Assembly (NCBI RefSeq): GCF_000499845.2
Contig: NC_023750.2
Span: 11,845,285 to 11,909,284 of the forward strand
DNA length: 64,000 bases
From: Phaseolus vulgaris
Taxonomy: Eukaryota; Streptophyta; Magnoliopsida; Fabales; Fabaceae
Direction of reading: 5' to 3'
Of this stretch, positions 34,084-45,078 are shown piece by piece. The number at the start of each line of letters is the position of its first letter. Position 1 is the stretch's first letter. The notes under the pieces were generated by a model. That model searched no databases. It was not told the DNA's origin and saw only the letters and a list, made by a program, of their open reading frames with translations. Both the position numbers and the translations under genes were made by a program.

Positions 34084-35088
34084 TTATATGATTCCACTAG
34101 CACAATTAGAATGATTCTTGACATTCTTAGGAATCATCTTGAGTTGGTTATGAGATAGGCACTTTATCATAGAATTGGATCAAGGTTCTATGAACAAGAA
34201 CTCACCAAAACTAGTGCCAAAACACAAACTCATATGGAAGTTCCAATTATTGTCAAATTGAACCGATTAAAATGAGAGGAAAAGCAATTGCACCGAATAG
34301 AATTGACATAGAACTGAAATGAACCGATCAAAATGAACTAAAAGGAAAGAAAACTGAAAAGAAGTGCTGGAAATGTAAAAGCACCGAACCAAAATCAAAA
34401 TAAAAGAAGAACAGCAGCTGGAAAATGAAAATGCCGAACCAAAATATAAGAACACAAGCTTAAGACATGAATATCAAAAGAGAAGGAAGGAAGGAGAAGA
34501 GAAAGCTCATGAAGATGGAAGAATGGTTGGATGATCACGCCACTAGGAGGATGGAGACTCCAAGATAAGTGTGCAAGCCGCCACTTGAGGTAACCATGGA
34601 ACCATCAAGATAAGACTAGTGAAGAAGGCACAAAGCTCTCCAATGCTCTCTCAAAAATTGAGTATAGTTTCTTTAGTCTAAATTCAAATATGAAATGTAC
34701 AAGGGCAGCACCTATATTTATAGCCTAAGGGTGCTGAAAAACAAACTAAGAGAATTCAAAATTCCCTCCTAAAAGCAACTACAACCGGCGCCTAAAACAA
34801 GACATGAGGAAGGTGTGATCCCTTCTCTCACTTTGGCACCTCCTTATTTACTTCTACACCTATCTACTAATACACCCCCCTCCTAAAGCTCCTAACTAAA
34901 GACTAAAAGATGCTTTAACAATAGAGGTTTCTAATGTTCCCCTCTAAGCACCTTCAACCAAAGAAATTACAAAAAGAGTAAATAAACGTCCCCTAGCTCC
35001 TAAGGCTTTGAACATGCTTCTTGTAAGCCTTTGAGGTGGGCTTGGGCCTCCATGGGCGTCCTCCATTTGAGCCTCTACCACTTATCTA
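34084..35088 (-). repeat. 3' LTR of nested element, slightly truncated
   Basis: It matches 37659-38665 almost base for base, from ATATGATTCC to GAGCCTCTACC, and then passes into protease sequence. About 45 bp at the outer side of the LTR copy are missing compared with the other LTR. Confidence 0.9.
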
Positions 35089-35205
35089 CTACTCTTGTAC
35101 TAGCCACATTTGCAGAACTACCCCCATCCACTATCAAAGAGCAAATGTTGTTTTGAATAAGACATCTTGTATGGAAAATATTTCCCTTTGACTTTCATCA
35201 AAAGG

Positions 35206-36419
35206 TTATGAAACTTGTCCAAGAAGTCTTCTCACAACTAACAAATCCCCTTTAAGTGGACATTCACTCTCTTCCTCACTAGATGCACTAGAATGCAATG
35301 AATGCTTAGGAGAATCTGAATCATGCTCACTAACTACAATGCCTTCATTCATGTACATACTTCGTTTGGAAGGACAATTAGCAGCTATATGACCATAACC
35401 CATACATTTAAAACATTTAGTATTAGATGTTCTAGTGGGTGATTTAGGCCTAGAGGTAGATGGCTTAGTTTCCTTGGGTTTGAAAGAAGAATCCTTGGAA
35501 GGAAATTTAGAAAAAGACTTTTTGTTCCTTCAAGACTTGTTGTAGTAACCATCATTGGAAGCATTTTTGAAAGAATTTTTCTTAGCAAGTTGGGCTTCCA
35601 CCTTCATTGCAAGATGAACTAAAGAACCCAATGATGAATACTCTTGTAACTCAACAATGTCTTGAATATCCTTCCTAAGACCACTCACAAACCTAGCAAT
35701 CATAGCTTCCTCACTTTCTTCTAATTCATTTTAAGCACAAGCGTCTCTAGCTCCTTATAATATTCATCCACATTTAGCGTGCCTTGTTGAAACCGTTGGA
35801 GTCTCAACATGAGGTCTTTCCTAAAATGTGGGGGCACAAATCTAGCGCGCATGTGATCCTTTAAAGAGTTCCAAGAGTCCACGGGAGGACCCTTATGATA
35901 GATAATGTCCTTTACAACACCATGCCACCATTTCATGGCATAATCACTAAACTCTAAGGTGGCTAGCTTAAGCTTATGTTCATCTTGGATCTCATGGATC
36001 TCAAAAATTTGTTCACACTTAGCCTCCCAATCTAAATATACATTAGGATCACTAGAGCCATTAAAACAAGGAAGCTTGACTGAAGGAAGCCTAGACTTTG
36101 CATCTTGATAGAAGCCATTGTCGTAGTGTTGTCTTTCCCCTTGGTGATGATGTCTTTGTCCATGAAATTGGGGTGGATTTCTCCTTCTCCTATGCTCTTC
36201 TTCACGGCCAAAATCATTTGAAGAGGCTCTTGTTGAAGATCTATGTGAATGATGCTCATCATGGATTGAAGGAGATGGTCTAGCTTGTTGCACCTCCATC
36301 TTTTGCATTTTTTCTTCCAAGCGTCTAATGGTTCGTTGTGCTTCATGTAATTCACCAAGGATTGAAGCTTTGTAAGGAGAATGCTGCTTGTAGGATGCAT
36401 CACTTGAAAATCCAGCCAT
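35206..36419 (-). pseudogene. gag: gag of nested element, with zinc knuckle
   Basis: The frame at 35721-36419 begins MAGFSSDASYKQHSP, has a short coiled coil (EAQRTIRRLEEKMQKME), a His/Arg-rich linker and a Retrotrans_gag core (LPCFNGSSDPNVYLDWE … FRKDLMLRLQRFQQG). It stops after LVLKMN. Downstream in another frame is a CCHC knuckle CFKCMGYGHIAANC (about 35380-35420), followed by an acidic tail. At least one frame break lies between 35600 and 35721. The product would coat element RNA. It differs clearly from the Tat-type gags in this window. Confidence 0.88.
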
Positions 36420-37644
36420 GTGTAATTAAAAACAGCATACACACAAAAACAGAAAACAAGTCAAGAAACAAAAAAAATTACCAAAAACAGTGAGCTTGGC
36501 AATGAAAGTGCCGAAGTGAATTTGGGCGGAAAAGGTCACTCTCAAAAAAATAATGTCCTTGCACCAATCTGATCTTGAGGTCTTGGAAACCTCAAATGAA
36601 AGATGTCAAAGCAAGCACACCAATCTCAAAGCCAACCACCACAAAACCAATGAAACAATAAAGACAAACAAGAAAAAGTATAAGAAATGAAAGGCTAGAG
36701 CAAAAGGAATACTAGATGTTTGAAAAACTCAAAGATTAATGAACAAAAGACAAGCAAGAAAATTAAAGAACTCAATGAGAAAGTAGGCACACAAAAGAAT
36801 ACTTAAAGAAAAGCACTAGAGTAGATGAAGAAAACAAAAAATTAACTACTGGAAAATATATTTTTTTTATGCAAACTGTGCTTGATGTTCACTGATTTAA
36901 CTGGAATGATATAGAGCGAACTGGATTATGAAATTTAAACCACAGAAACTTCAAGATGTTAACTCAATAATGGCACTGGAATCACTTAAAACAGTAAGCC
37001 AATTAATTGAGATAAAGTTTTCAAAATCGCTGCCAGATTACCGTATTTTTTTCGGCAAAATTGTACACTTTTTGTATTTTATTTATCATTTTTTGTGTAC
37101 TTTGAATTTTTGAATACTTCTTTTTTCTATGCTTTTATAACACTTTGAATAACACAAATCCAGAATTTCAGAAATTTCCAGTGAGTAAATCAATTGCAAT
37201 AAGGAAAAACAGTAAGCACATTTTCAGAAACAGAGGAATTCTAATAGGAATGAAAAACAGAATTATGAACTGACAACGACATAATGGAAAATGATGTATA
37301 GGAACTTGTATAGGTCTAGAATACAAGTATGAACTCAATTCTAAAACAGAAAATGCACAAAGGATCAATATCAAATTCAGAAAATTATATGACACTAAAG
37401 CAAGAAACAACAAAATCAATAAAAGTACTACAAGAAGTGATGACAATTATGGAAAAACAAGACTAAAACAAAACTTGTATGGATTCAAAAAGGAAAATAC
37501 TCAAACATATGATAGGCAAAAGAAATAAAACAGCAAGCAAACTCAAATAAGCCTAAAAAACAGAACCGTAAATTGCAAGAAATTAAAGAGCTCTTGAAAT
37601 TAAAGTGCAACACAACTCAAAATTTAAACAAGAACACACCTAAA

Positions 37645-37656
37645 CTCATGATACCA
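37645..37656 (-). promoter_or_regulatory. Primer-binding site, initiator tRNA-Met type
   Basis: The minus strand reads TGGTATCATGAG, two bases from the LTR edge at 37659. Confidence 0.75.
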
Positions 37657-37658
37657 CA

Positions 37659-38709
37659 TGATATGATTCCAATAGCAAAGAAGAGAATGATTCTTGACAT
37701 TCTTAGGAATCATCTTGAGTTGGTTATGAGATAGGCACTTTATCATAGAATTGGATCAAGGTTCTATGAACAAGAACTCACCAAAACTAGTGCCAAAACA
37801 CAAACTCATATGGAAGTTCCAATTATTGTCAAATTGAACCGATTAAAATGAGAGGAAAAGCAATTGCACCGAATAGAATTGACATAGAACTGAAATGAAC
37901 CGATCAAAATGAACTAAAAGGCAAGAAAACTAAAAAGAAGTGCTGGAAATGTAAAAGCACCGAACCAAAATCAAAATAGAAGAAGAACAGCAACTGGAAA
38001 ATGAAAATGCCGAACCAAATACAAGAACACAAGCTTAAGACATGAATATCAAAAGAGAAGGAAGGAAGGAGAAGAGAAAGCTCATGAAGATGGAAGAATG
38101 GTTGGATGATCACGCCACTAGGAGGATGGAGACTCCAAGATAAGTGTGCAAGTCGCCACTTGAGGTAACCATGGAACCATCAAGATAAGACTAGTGAAGA
38201 AGGCACAAAGCTCTCCAATGCTCTCTCAAAAATTGAGTATAGTTTCTTTAGTCTAAATTCAAATCTGAAATGTACAAGGGCAGCACCTATATTTATAGCC
38301 TAAGGGTGCTGAAAAACAAACTAAGAGAATTCAAAATTCCCTCCTAAAAGCAACTACAACCGGCGCCTAAAACAAGACATGAGGAAGGTGTGATCCCTTC
38401 TCTCAGTTTGGCACCTCCTTATTTACTTCTACACCTATCTACTAATACACCCCCCCTCCTAAAGCTCCTAACTAAAGACTAAAAGATGCTTTAACAATAG
38501 AGGTTTTTAATGTTCCCCTCTAAGCACCTTCAACCAAAGAAATTACAAAAAGAGTAAATAAACGTCCCCTAGCTCCTAAGGCTTTGAACATGCTTCTTGT
38601 AAGCCTTTGAGGTGGGCTTTGGCCTCCATGGGCGTCCTCCATTTGAGCCTCTACCTCTTCTTGATCTTGGTGATTTGCCTCCATGTCCACTTGAGCTTGA
38701 TCTCCATCA
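37659..38709 (-). repeat. 5' LTR of nested element
   Basis: 1051 bp, starting TGATATGATTCC and ending CTCCATCA on the plus strand, followed by the CTTTT duplication. Confidence 0.92.
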
Positions 38710-39014
38710 CTTTTCGAGTGCTCTGACGGCTTACGTGGCAGTCTCACAATGAGTAGGTTTGGCGCATGAAGCATTTCTAAGGTGACATTTCACCATACTC
38801 AATCGTAGACGCACACATGGCATTCTCATCAACGGTGGAAAGGTGTTGTCGCTTACCATTCCATAATTGTTGAAGTTAACGTTCGAAAACCCTCTACTAT
38901 TCACTATTCCATTTCTCTAACTTTTCCAAACCCTTCGTTCTTTCCACACTCTCCCTGCCCCTCTTCGTGAACCTAGGATACTTCCTCGTCTTCCATCGCT
39001 TTCTGAAAGAAGGT

Positions 39015-39239
39015 ACTCCCTCTCGCTTAACTCGTTACTTTGCATTTGCATCACCACGTGTTTAGAGCATTCATTATGATCTCATTCCCTGAGATGGGAT
39101 TCCTCTGCATTTGCTCTTTCCTGCCCATGCTGATATCTGCTAGTTACATTAATTTTTCTTGAATCCAAAATGTATTGTTGCATATGTTTTGCTTTTCCTG
39201 AAAGTGTGTTTGTATTATGCTTTGTGTTTGTATTTTTAG
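39015..39239 (+). other. Probable 5' UTR intron of the antisense gene (pseudogene copy)
   Basis: GTACTC donor after CTGAAAGAAG and TATTTTTAG acceptor before ATACTATCGCAATGG. It corresponds to the intron at 57280-57523 in the large element (donor CGAAAG/GTACCT). Confidence 0.55.
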
Positions 39240-40055
39240 ATACTATCGCAATGGATTACAAAGCTTTATACCCCTGGACCCCCCAAAACCTTTAGAAGAA
39301 GTTTCTATATATACCTCTCGTGAGCGTATAGTGGCCCTTAGGAAAAATGAGTTCCATTTTGGCAGAGAGAACGATATAGCTTTTAGGTTAATCCCATGTA
39401 GAAAGGATGAACCCGTCTGCTGGGACGAGTCATCAGACCCTGAGGGTCCCTTTGCTACTTCTATGCTACCGTATTCAAAATAATCCTTCTTAGTCTCCCC
39501 CTGTTCAATTTTGAAAAAGAGCTCCTTATTGAGATCAATGTGGCCCCTACCCAGCTACACCCAAATAGCTGGGCCTTTGTTCAGAGTTTCTCCATTCTTT
39601 GCACACAGTTTGACCTTTTGCCATATGTTGAATTCTTTTTGTATTTCTTTGGGCCAAACACTTAGGTCGCCAACTTTGGGTATCTTTCGATGAGGTGTCT
39701 GGGAGGGCATTATAGTTGCTCTTCCAACAATCCTACAAGGGCTTTAAAGGCAAATTCTTGAAGGTATAATGCAAAAAGAGGGATCCAACCCTCCTGGATG
39801 GGTTTCCTCTGTACCGGATCGAGAAGCCACGCTTCCAAGGTGCTCGGAGCCTGAAAGATATGCCCCAGCGCGACCAGGAAGTCTATCAATTCTTCTCGAG
39901 CTTAAAGGTGGTCTTCGGCACTGCCTTTCTCATAAGCAGTGATTTCAACCCAGGGGCTCTAAAAGCTTACATCGGTACTTTTCATTCTCTACTTTTGATG
40001 GTGTTGACTTTATTATTGTTCTTGATTACCTTTCATCTTCTTTTAGAGATAGCAT

Positions 40056-41135
40056 TGTTGAAGATGGGAAACTTTGATGTATCAAATCCTCCTTGAAGCC
40101 TGAAGCTGTGTTGTGTTTTAGGTTTAGGTTTTGGTTTGGGGTTTAGAATCTTTGTAAGATCAGTCTTGATTCTCAAACAAAGCTTATTCCAATCAGTTTT
40201 AAAGATTTAAGTGTTTTTCCATGCAATGGGAAAAACAACCGATTAAAGTTTCGAGATAATCGGTTGTTTGCCACTTAGCTGGAAAAGGTGTTTTGAAACT
40301 TTTTTTTGAATCAGTTATATAACTGTCAAAACCATTCAACTTGTTAAATCACAGTTTTAACCGATTAAATGTGTGTTTTCATAACAATTTTTTGAAAACC
40401 TATTTTAACTAATTTGGTTGTTCAAATCTACCTTCAACGGTAGTTTCTGATGTAATATAAAATTATTCTTTCAAACATGAAGAGATTGATAAAACAAAAA
40501 AGTTTGATACTCTGATTTGAAAGATTACCAATTGTTTGTGAAAAGATTTTTACCAAGTTTTAGCAAGATTGCTTTTAAGCTTTGTTGTGATTCAAAGAAT
40601 TGATCAATAAGGTTTTGTTGTACTGTGATTCCAAGTGTTTTCTATCCCTGTGTAGGTTCTTGTAATTGTTCATATTACTCTCTGAAAATTGTTGTAAAAT
40701 CCTGTAAAGTCAGTGTGATTCTAGCTTGAGGTGTTCGTTGTGTGCAAAGAGGGTGAGTAGACTTTGTGGGATTCAAAGTCACCTCTTTGTGTGGTGTATG
40801 TGTAATCTGTGATTGGTTGCATAGTGAAATACTCGGTGATTTGACTGAGGACTGGATGTAGCTCTTGGATAGAGTGTACCAGTATAAACCTTGTGTGAAT
40901 TCTCCCTATCTCTTCTCTCCATATCTGTTTGATAGTTTCCGCTATCATAAATAATTAGTTGAATCGTAATTTTAACCGATTATAATTATGTTATATGTTT
41001 CTAATTGGTAATTTGATTGGCTTTCTGAATTGCTTTTCTGAGTTGATTGATTAAAGTTTCATTCCGAGCAAAGTATTTGTGAAAATCTTTTGGAAACAAT
41101 TCACCCCTCTCTTGTTATAGCCATCAATCCTAACA
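40056..41135. mobile_element. Solo LTR, target duplication AGCAT
   Basis: A 1080-bp segment with TGTTGAAGAT…ATCCTAACA ends is flanked by AGCAT at 40051-40055 and 41136-41140. It inserted a few bases into exon 3 of the antisense gene. It contains repeated ACCGATTA / TAATCGGTT motifs and a conserved AATTCACCCCTCTCTTGTTAT end, but no coding region. It resembles Copia-type LTRs from legumes, but I cannot prove the superfamily or the strand from a solo LTR. Confidence 0.88.
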
Positions 41136-41164
41136 AGCATGTTGGCCCGGATTGACAAGAAATC

Positions 41165-42531
41165 CCCACCGTCTACCTAAGGGGCTTATGAGGAGAGCTT
41201 CACCACAAAGTCAACATAAACCTGGCCCTTGATGGGTCCCCTGGGTTCATATTGCACATCAAACTCGGACAACTCGACTGCCCATCGTACCATCCAGCCT
41301 GCCACGTCAAGTTTCTGGAGGACCCTTCGTATGGGTAGGTTGGTCATGACGATCACTGTGAAGCTCTGGAAGTAATAGCAGAGACGCTGAGTTGTGAATA
41401 CAACTGCCAAGACTGCTTTCTCGATGGTCTGATAGCGTACCTCGGGCCCTTGTATCCCCCCTTGCTTATATCCCCCCGTTCACTGAGTAAGAACCCTAAG
41501 AACTTCCCTACCTCTACCCCGAATACACATTTTTCGGGATTCAACTTCAAGTCATACTTAGCTATTGTGATAAATAGCTCCTCCAAATCAAGAACATGTT
41601 GATCTCTCTCTAGCGAGGTGACGACCATGTCGTCCACATATGCTTGCACATTTCGCCCTATCATAGGGGCGAGAATCCTATCCATCAGCCTCTGGTAGGT
41701 CGCTCCAACGTTCTTCAGCCCAAAGGGCATGACCTTGTAACAATAACTGGAGAGCTCGATCATGAACGTCATCTTACTCTCGTTGCGGGGATGCATATGG
41801 ATCTGGTTGTACCCTGAGAATGCGTTTAAAAAACTGAGAAGTCGGCAACCCGAAGCGTTGTCCATTAAGGCATCGATGCTAGGCAGCGAATACAAATCCT
41901 TAGGGCAGGCCTTGTTTAGGTCGGTGAAATCAATGCACATTCTCCACTTCCCGTTGGCCTTCTTGACCAACACAACATTTGCTAGCCACTCAAGGCACTG
42001 GATCTCCCTTATGTGGCCTACGCCGAGCAGCTTCTGGGTCTCTTCCCGAATAACCAAGCGTCTCTCATCATTGAACTTCCTTCTCCTTTGAATTACGGGT
42101 GTGACCTCCGTTTCCATCGTGAGCTGGTGGCACAAGAAGTCAGGATTGATGCCAGGCATGTCAGAGGCGGACCACGCAAAAGCGTTTAAGTGCCTTGCTA
42201 TTACATCGACGATCTGATCTTGCAGCTTCTGGCCCAGCGACGAGCCAAGCTTGAACTTCTTTCCCGCAATTTCTTTCTTCTGAACCTCACCTGCATGCTC
42301 AGGTCACCCCTCGTTGGCGATCTCTACGCGAGTGATCCCTTTAGACCCCTGTGGCTGGTCGGCGACCATAAATATTTCTCTCTTGTTCTTCAGGCTGTTC
42401 TCATAACACTTCCTCGCTGCCTTCTGGTCACACTTGATAACGATTACCCCTCTGTCAAGGGAAGGTAACTTCATCTTCATGTGCCTCGTTGAGGCCACCG
42501 CGCCTAATCTGTTCAAGGCAGGTCTACCCAA
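41165..42531 (-). pseudogene. pol: Reverse transcriptase and first RNase H of the old Tat-type element
   Basis: The frame 41353-42159 has VVLVKKANGKWRMCIDFTDL, SFLNAFSGYNQIHMHP, YCYKVMPFGLKN and the active site AYVDDMVV, all matching the large element's RT. After FGVEVGKFLGFLLSERG the sequence jumps to the end of RNase H (VVFTTQRLCYYFQ…, 41186-41410), so about 400 bp are deleted and the frame changes. The piece at 42304-42531 is the protease-RT linker (GRPALNRLGAV…). Second RNase H and integrase are absent; sequence joins the antisense gene at about 41165. Confidence 0.88.
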
Positions 42532-42640
42532 AAGTATGTTATAAGCTGAAGTTGCATTAACAACTAATTACCTGATACTGGTCGTACAAGATGAGGTTCC
42601 ATCTGAGAAGGCCGTCCTTAACTCCACATGGCCTCTTACT

Positions 42641-44273
42641 TCAACCTAGTCTCCAGTGAAACCAAACAAGTAACCGTCGTAAGGTCTGAGCTGGTCGCAA
42701 CTGCAATTTGTTGAAGGTCCCCCAGAACATCACGTCGGTAGAGCTTCCCTTGTCGATGAGGACCCTTTGCACTCTTCTTCCCACTGTCACGATCGAGATC
42801 ACCACTGGATCGTCCTCATGTGGGACTACATCTCTCAAGTCAGCCTTAGTGAAGCAGGAGTTGGGCTCGACCGGTTGATCAGGCTCTCGCGCCTCTACTA
42901 TCATTACTTGCCTCGCGTACCTCTTACGCTGAGAGGCGATGCAGCCTCCTCTCGAAAATCCTCCCGAGATTGTATTAATCTCGCCATGGACAGGCACCTC
43001 GTGCCTTTGGTCTGCTGATTGCAGATCCTTCTTTGGTCCTTCCTGGTTCCCTTCAAGGTATTCCTTCAAGAAACCATCATTCACCAGCCTTGCCAACTAG
43101 TAGCCGAGAGTTATGCAGTGCTCCACATCATGCCCAAAGGCTTTGTGGAAATCACACCAGATTTCCTTGCGTGGCCCCAAACTCCTATCAGACTTTGGGG
43201 GGGAACCTCAACTGGTCTGCCACACCTGGCATAGCCAGCAATTCCTTGTAAGACATTTTGAACTTAGGTAAAAAAGGAAAGTCGTCCTTCGTCATCGACC
43301 TATTTTGGTTCTTTCGCGGCGCATAAGGTGCTCGCTGGGTGTCTGACCTCTTCTTGGTCACAGCCTCATGCACTCTCATTGGTTGGGCTTGATCACCCTC
43401 TCTAGGTTTGCCCTGTCCTGTGTACGAGCTCTTGCGCTTTACCATCACAACCTCCTCTGCGGCAATGTGGGCGACAACCCGATCAGTGAATGACCTTGAT
43501 ATAATCCCCTGCCCGAAGGCATGGACCATCAAAGCCTCGTCCTGAGTCTGGAGTTTTACCACGAACGCCCCAAACCTGTTAAAGAAGTACTTCAAGGGTT
43601 CTCCCTGCCTCTGTTTCACCCCGAAGTGGTCGAAAGAGACAGGCGGTTGAGCTCGGTTAACGATGAACTGCTCCTTGAAAAAAGCAGAAAATTGGTCAAA
43701 AGAAGTTATGAAGCCATTTGGGAGGCCAACGAATCACTGTAACGATGTCCCTATGAACGTGCCCATGAACAACTTGCACTGCATGGCATCTATTCCTCCC
43801 GAAATCATCATCTGAGCATTGAACGCTGTGAGATGGGCTTCCGGGTCTTTTGTACCTATGAAGACAATCTTGGGCGTCATGAAGTTAGTCGTTATGACAG
43901 CGTCCATGATCGCCTGTGAAAAAGGCATGAAGGCGAGCCCTTTCTTGAGTTGTCAGGCTTCATCTCCCATGGAGCGTTTTCCTAGCCGTTGTAGGTCCCT
44001 ATGCAATTCTTCATTGGCTTTGCGTAGTTCCCCGTTTCTTGCTCGTGACACATCTAGCTCTTCCCTGAACTGGTCTTGCCTAAGTACCTGTTCCGCTCGA
44101 ACCTCCGCCATGAGCCTATCCTGGTTACCCCGAGATGCCGCCACTGTCTCCTGAAGGGTGCTAACAGTCTCCATGAGTTGGTGCAGGGTAGGGTTGTCGT
44201 TTCCTTCTGGTCGTGTCGGACCTAGCCTCATGTTTCTCATTTCGTCGATTGACGCCCACCGTGGGGCACTCAT
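42641..44273 (-). pseudogene. gag: gag-protease of the old Tat-type element, broken
   Basis: Four successive minus-strand frames match the intact gag at 47613: a coiled-coil N-terminus (43953-44273, ends RSMGDEA), the capsid start (43734-43928, VFIGTKDPEAHLTAF), the later capsid and linker (43188-43619, LKYFFNRFGAFVV), and the knuckle-to-protease part (42641-43096, with VLIDKGSSTDVMFW as active site). Stops and frameshifts separate them. The first ten codons of the gag frame are encoded by the inverted copy of the primer site. Confidence 0.9.
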
Positions 44274-44299
44274 TTATCGGGCCCCACGGTGGGCGTCAA
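44249..44299. repeat. Perfect inverted repeat made of the primer-binding site
   Basis: Arms 44249-44267 (TTGACGCCCACCGTGGGGC) and 44281-44299 (GCCCCACGGTGGGCGTCAA) are 19 bp each, identical in inverted orientation, with a 13-base loop. The right-hand arm is the primer site proper, next to the LTR at 44301. The left-hand arm is an extra copy. Confidence 0.95.
44281..44299 (-). promoter_or_regulatory. Primer-binding site, tRNA-Lys type variant
   Basis: The minus strand reads TTGACGCCCACCGTGGGGC, one base different from the TGGCGCCC form at 21112 and 5266. Confidence 0.8.
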
Positions 44300-44300
44300 A

Positions 44301-45078
44301 TGTTCTTGTCGGTTGACCTAGTCGTCGGTTGACTCAAATCCCAAGCTCTGGGTCCGTCTATCTCTGGTGGAATCTATTTTTCCCTTTGGAATGCTGGAAC
44401 GCGACTCCGTTGAGACAGAGGGGGCTCTACCTGTTAATTGCACTCTTAAGATCAACTCAGTACAGGGCTTATAAGAATCAAGAAGTAACTAGTTTCCGTC
44501 TTAGGAACAACATATCTTTACCTGGGATCTCAAGTCCCTTTTATAGTCTACCTCTTGTAATAACTTTCTATCACGAGAGTCTTATCTCAATTGAAAGCCT
44601 ATGCATTAGGAATATATTCTGTTTAGGGTACACTCTCTTAGCGCCGCAACTGAACAGAATCTTTCCCCCACTTGAGTGCATCAAATCTTAACAAAATAAC
44701 TACCAAGGTACCAACTCATGTACCATCATCAGGGGTCTAATATGTTTCACGTAGGTGCCCTTGGCAAGGCGCTACGCATCGTACATGCAACCTAGCTCAT
44801 CGTGCCCTAGCACACATGGGCCTAGGTTTAGAGAAAACATTTTGCTCGTACTAGACTCATACGCACGAAGTGTACCCCTAGGTCCATTACTACCCCTTGC
44901 TGACTGCCTGACCTTGCACACAGGGGGTTACGTTAAGTATATATAAAGGAGTTAACACATATCTTGAGCCCAACCACATGGCCCATCAACTTGGCGCAAA
45001 AGCCGAGTTGACCTATCTGAGGCAGATGATGAGCTCCGACCAGCGAGCACTGAGCTCTGAGCGCTCTGGTCCAGTACA
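44301..45078 (-). repeat. 5' LTR of the old Tat-type element
   Basis: Starts TGTTCTTGTCGGTTGAC and ends GTCCAGTACA on the plus strand, 778 bp. It is related to 33250-34036 and 62294-62898, including the AACGCGactCCGTTGA segment and a TCTCAATTGAAAGC segment. Confidence 0.85.

Larger units (their letters stand above)
34084..38709 (-). mobile_element. Nested young gypsy element, gag only, target duplication CTTTT
   Basis: Two nearly identical LTRs (34084 to about 35088, and 37659-38709) flank a gag region. CTTTT occurs at 34079-34083 and 38710-38714, just outside the element ends (CCATCA at 38709). Only gag and the first part of protease survive; the protease active-site stretch (LIVDGGSSANV, about 35150-35090) runs straight into the 3' LTR. 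By eye the LTRs differ at about ten or a dozen sites over 1 kb, so this insertion is much younger than the element around it. Confidence 0.9.
38715..41165 (+). pseudogene. Antisense gene of the old Tat-type element, decayed, interrupted by a solo LTR
   Basis: This is the counterpart of 54686-57524, running opposite to the element's gag-pol. A 5' UTR intron fits at 39015-39239 (AAG/GTACTC … TTTTTAG). The coding exon starts at the ATG in GCAATGGATTACAAAGC (39250) with YKALYPWTPQNL, then in broken frames segments matching the large element's copy, including a GFPLYRI piece and a final SLK…YIG piece. A second intron fits at 39975-40048 (ACATCG/GTACTT … AG). Exon 3 is cut after a few bases by the LTR at 40056 and resumes at 41141 (GTTGGCCC). 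It then joins RNase H sequence near 41165. Several stops make it non-functional. Confidence 0.75.
33250..45078 (-). mobile_element. Old Tat-type Ty3/gypsy element with two nested insertions
   Basis: On the minus strand: 5' LTR (45078-44301), primer site with an inverted copy, gag-protease (44273-42641), RT and RNase H (about 42531-41165), a remnant of the antisense gene (38715-41165, plus strand), polypurine tract (34037-34046) and 3' LTR (34036-33250). A younger gypsy element (34084-38709) and a solo LTR (40056-41135) interrupt it. Integrase, second RNase H and 3' repeats are deleted. The LTRs are about the same length (787 and 778 bp) but differ strongly. The flanking 5-mers (GTCCT left, TTAAT right) do not match, so joining both LTRs into one element is inference. 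Confidence 0.65.

Noticed and set aside
34267..38113. Phe/Ser-rich minus-strand frames at 34267-34455 and 37904-38113
   Set aside because: Both lie in the two LTRs of the nested element and are copies of the same non-coding sequence.
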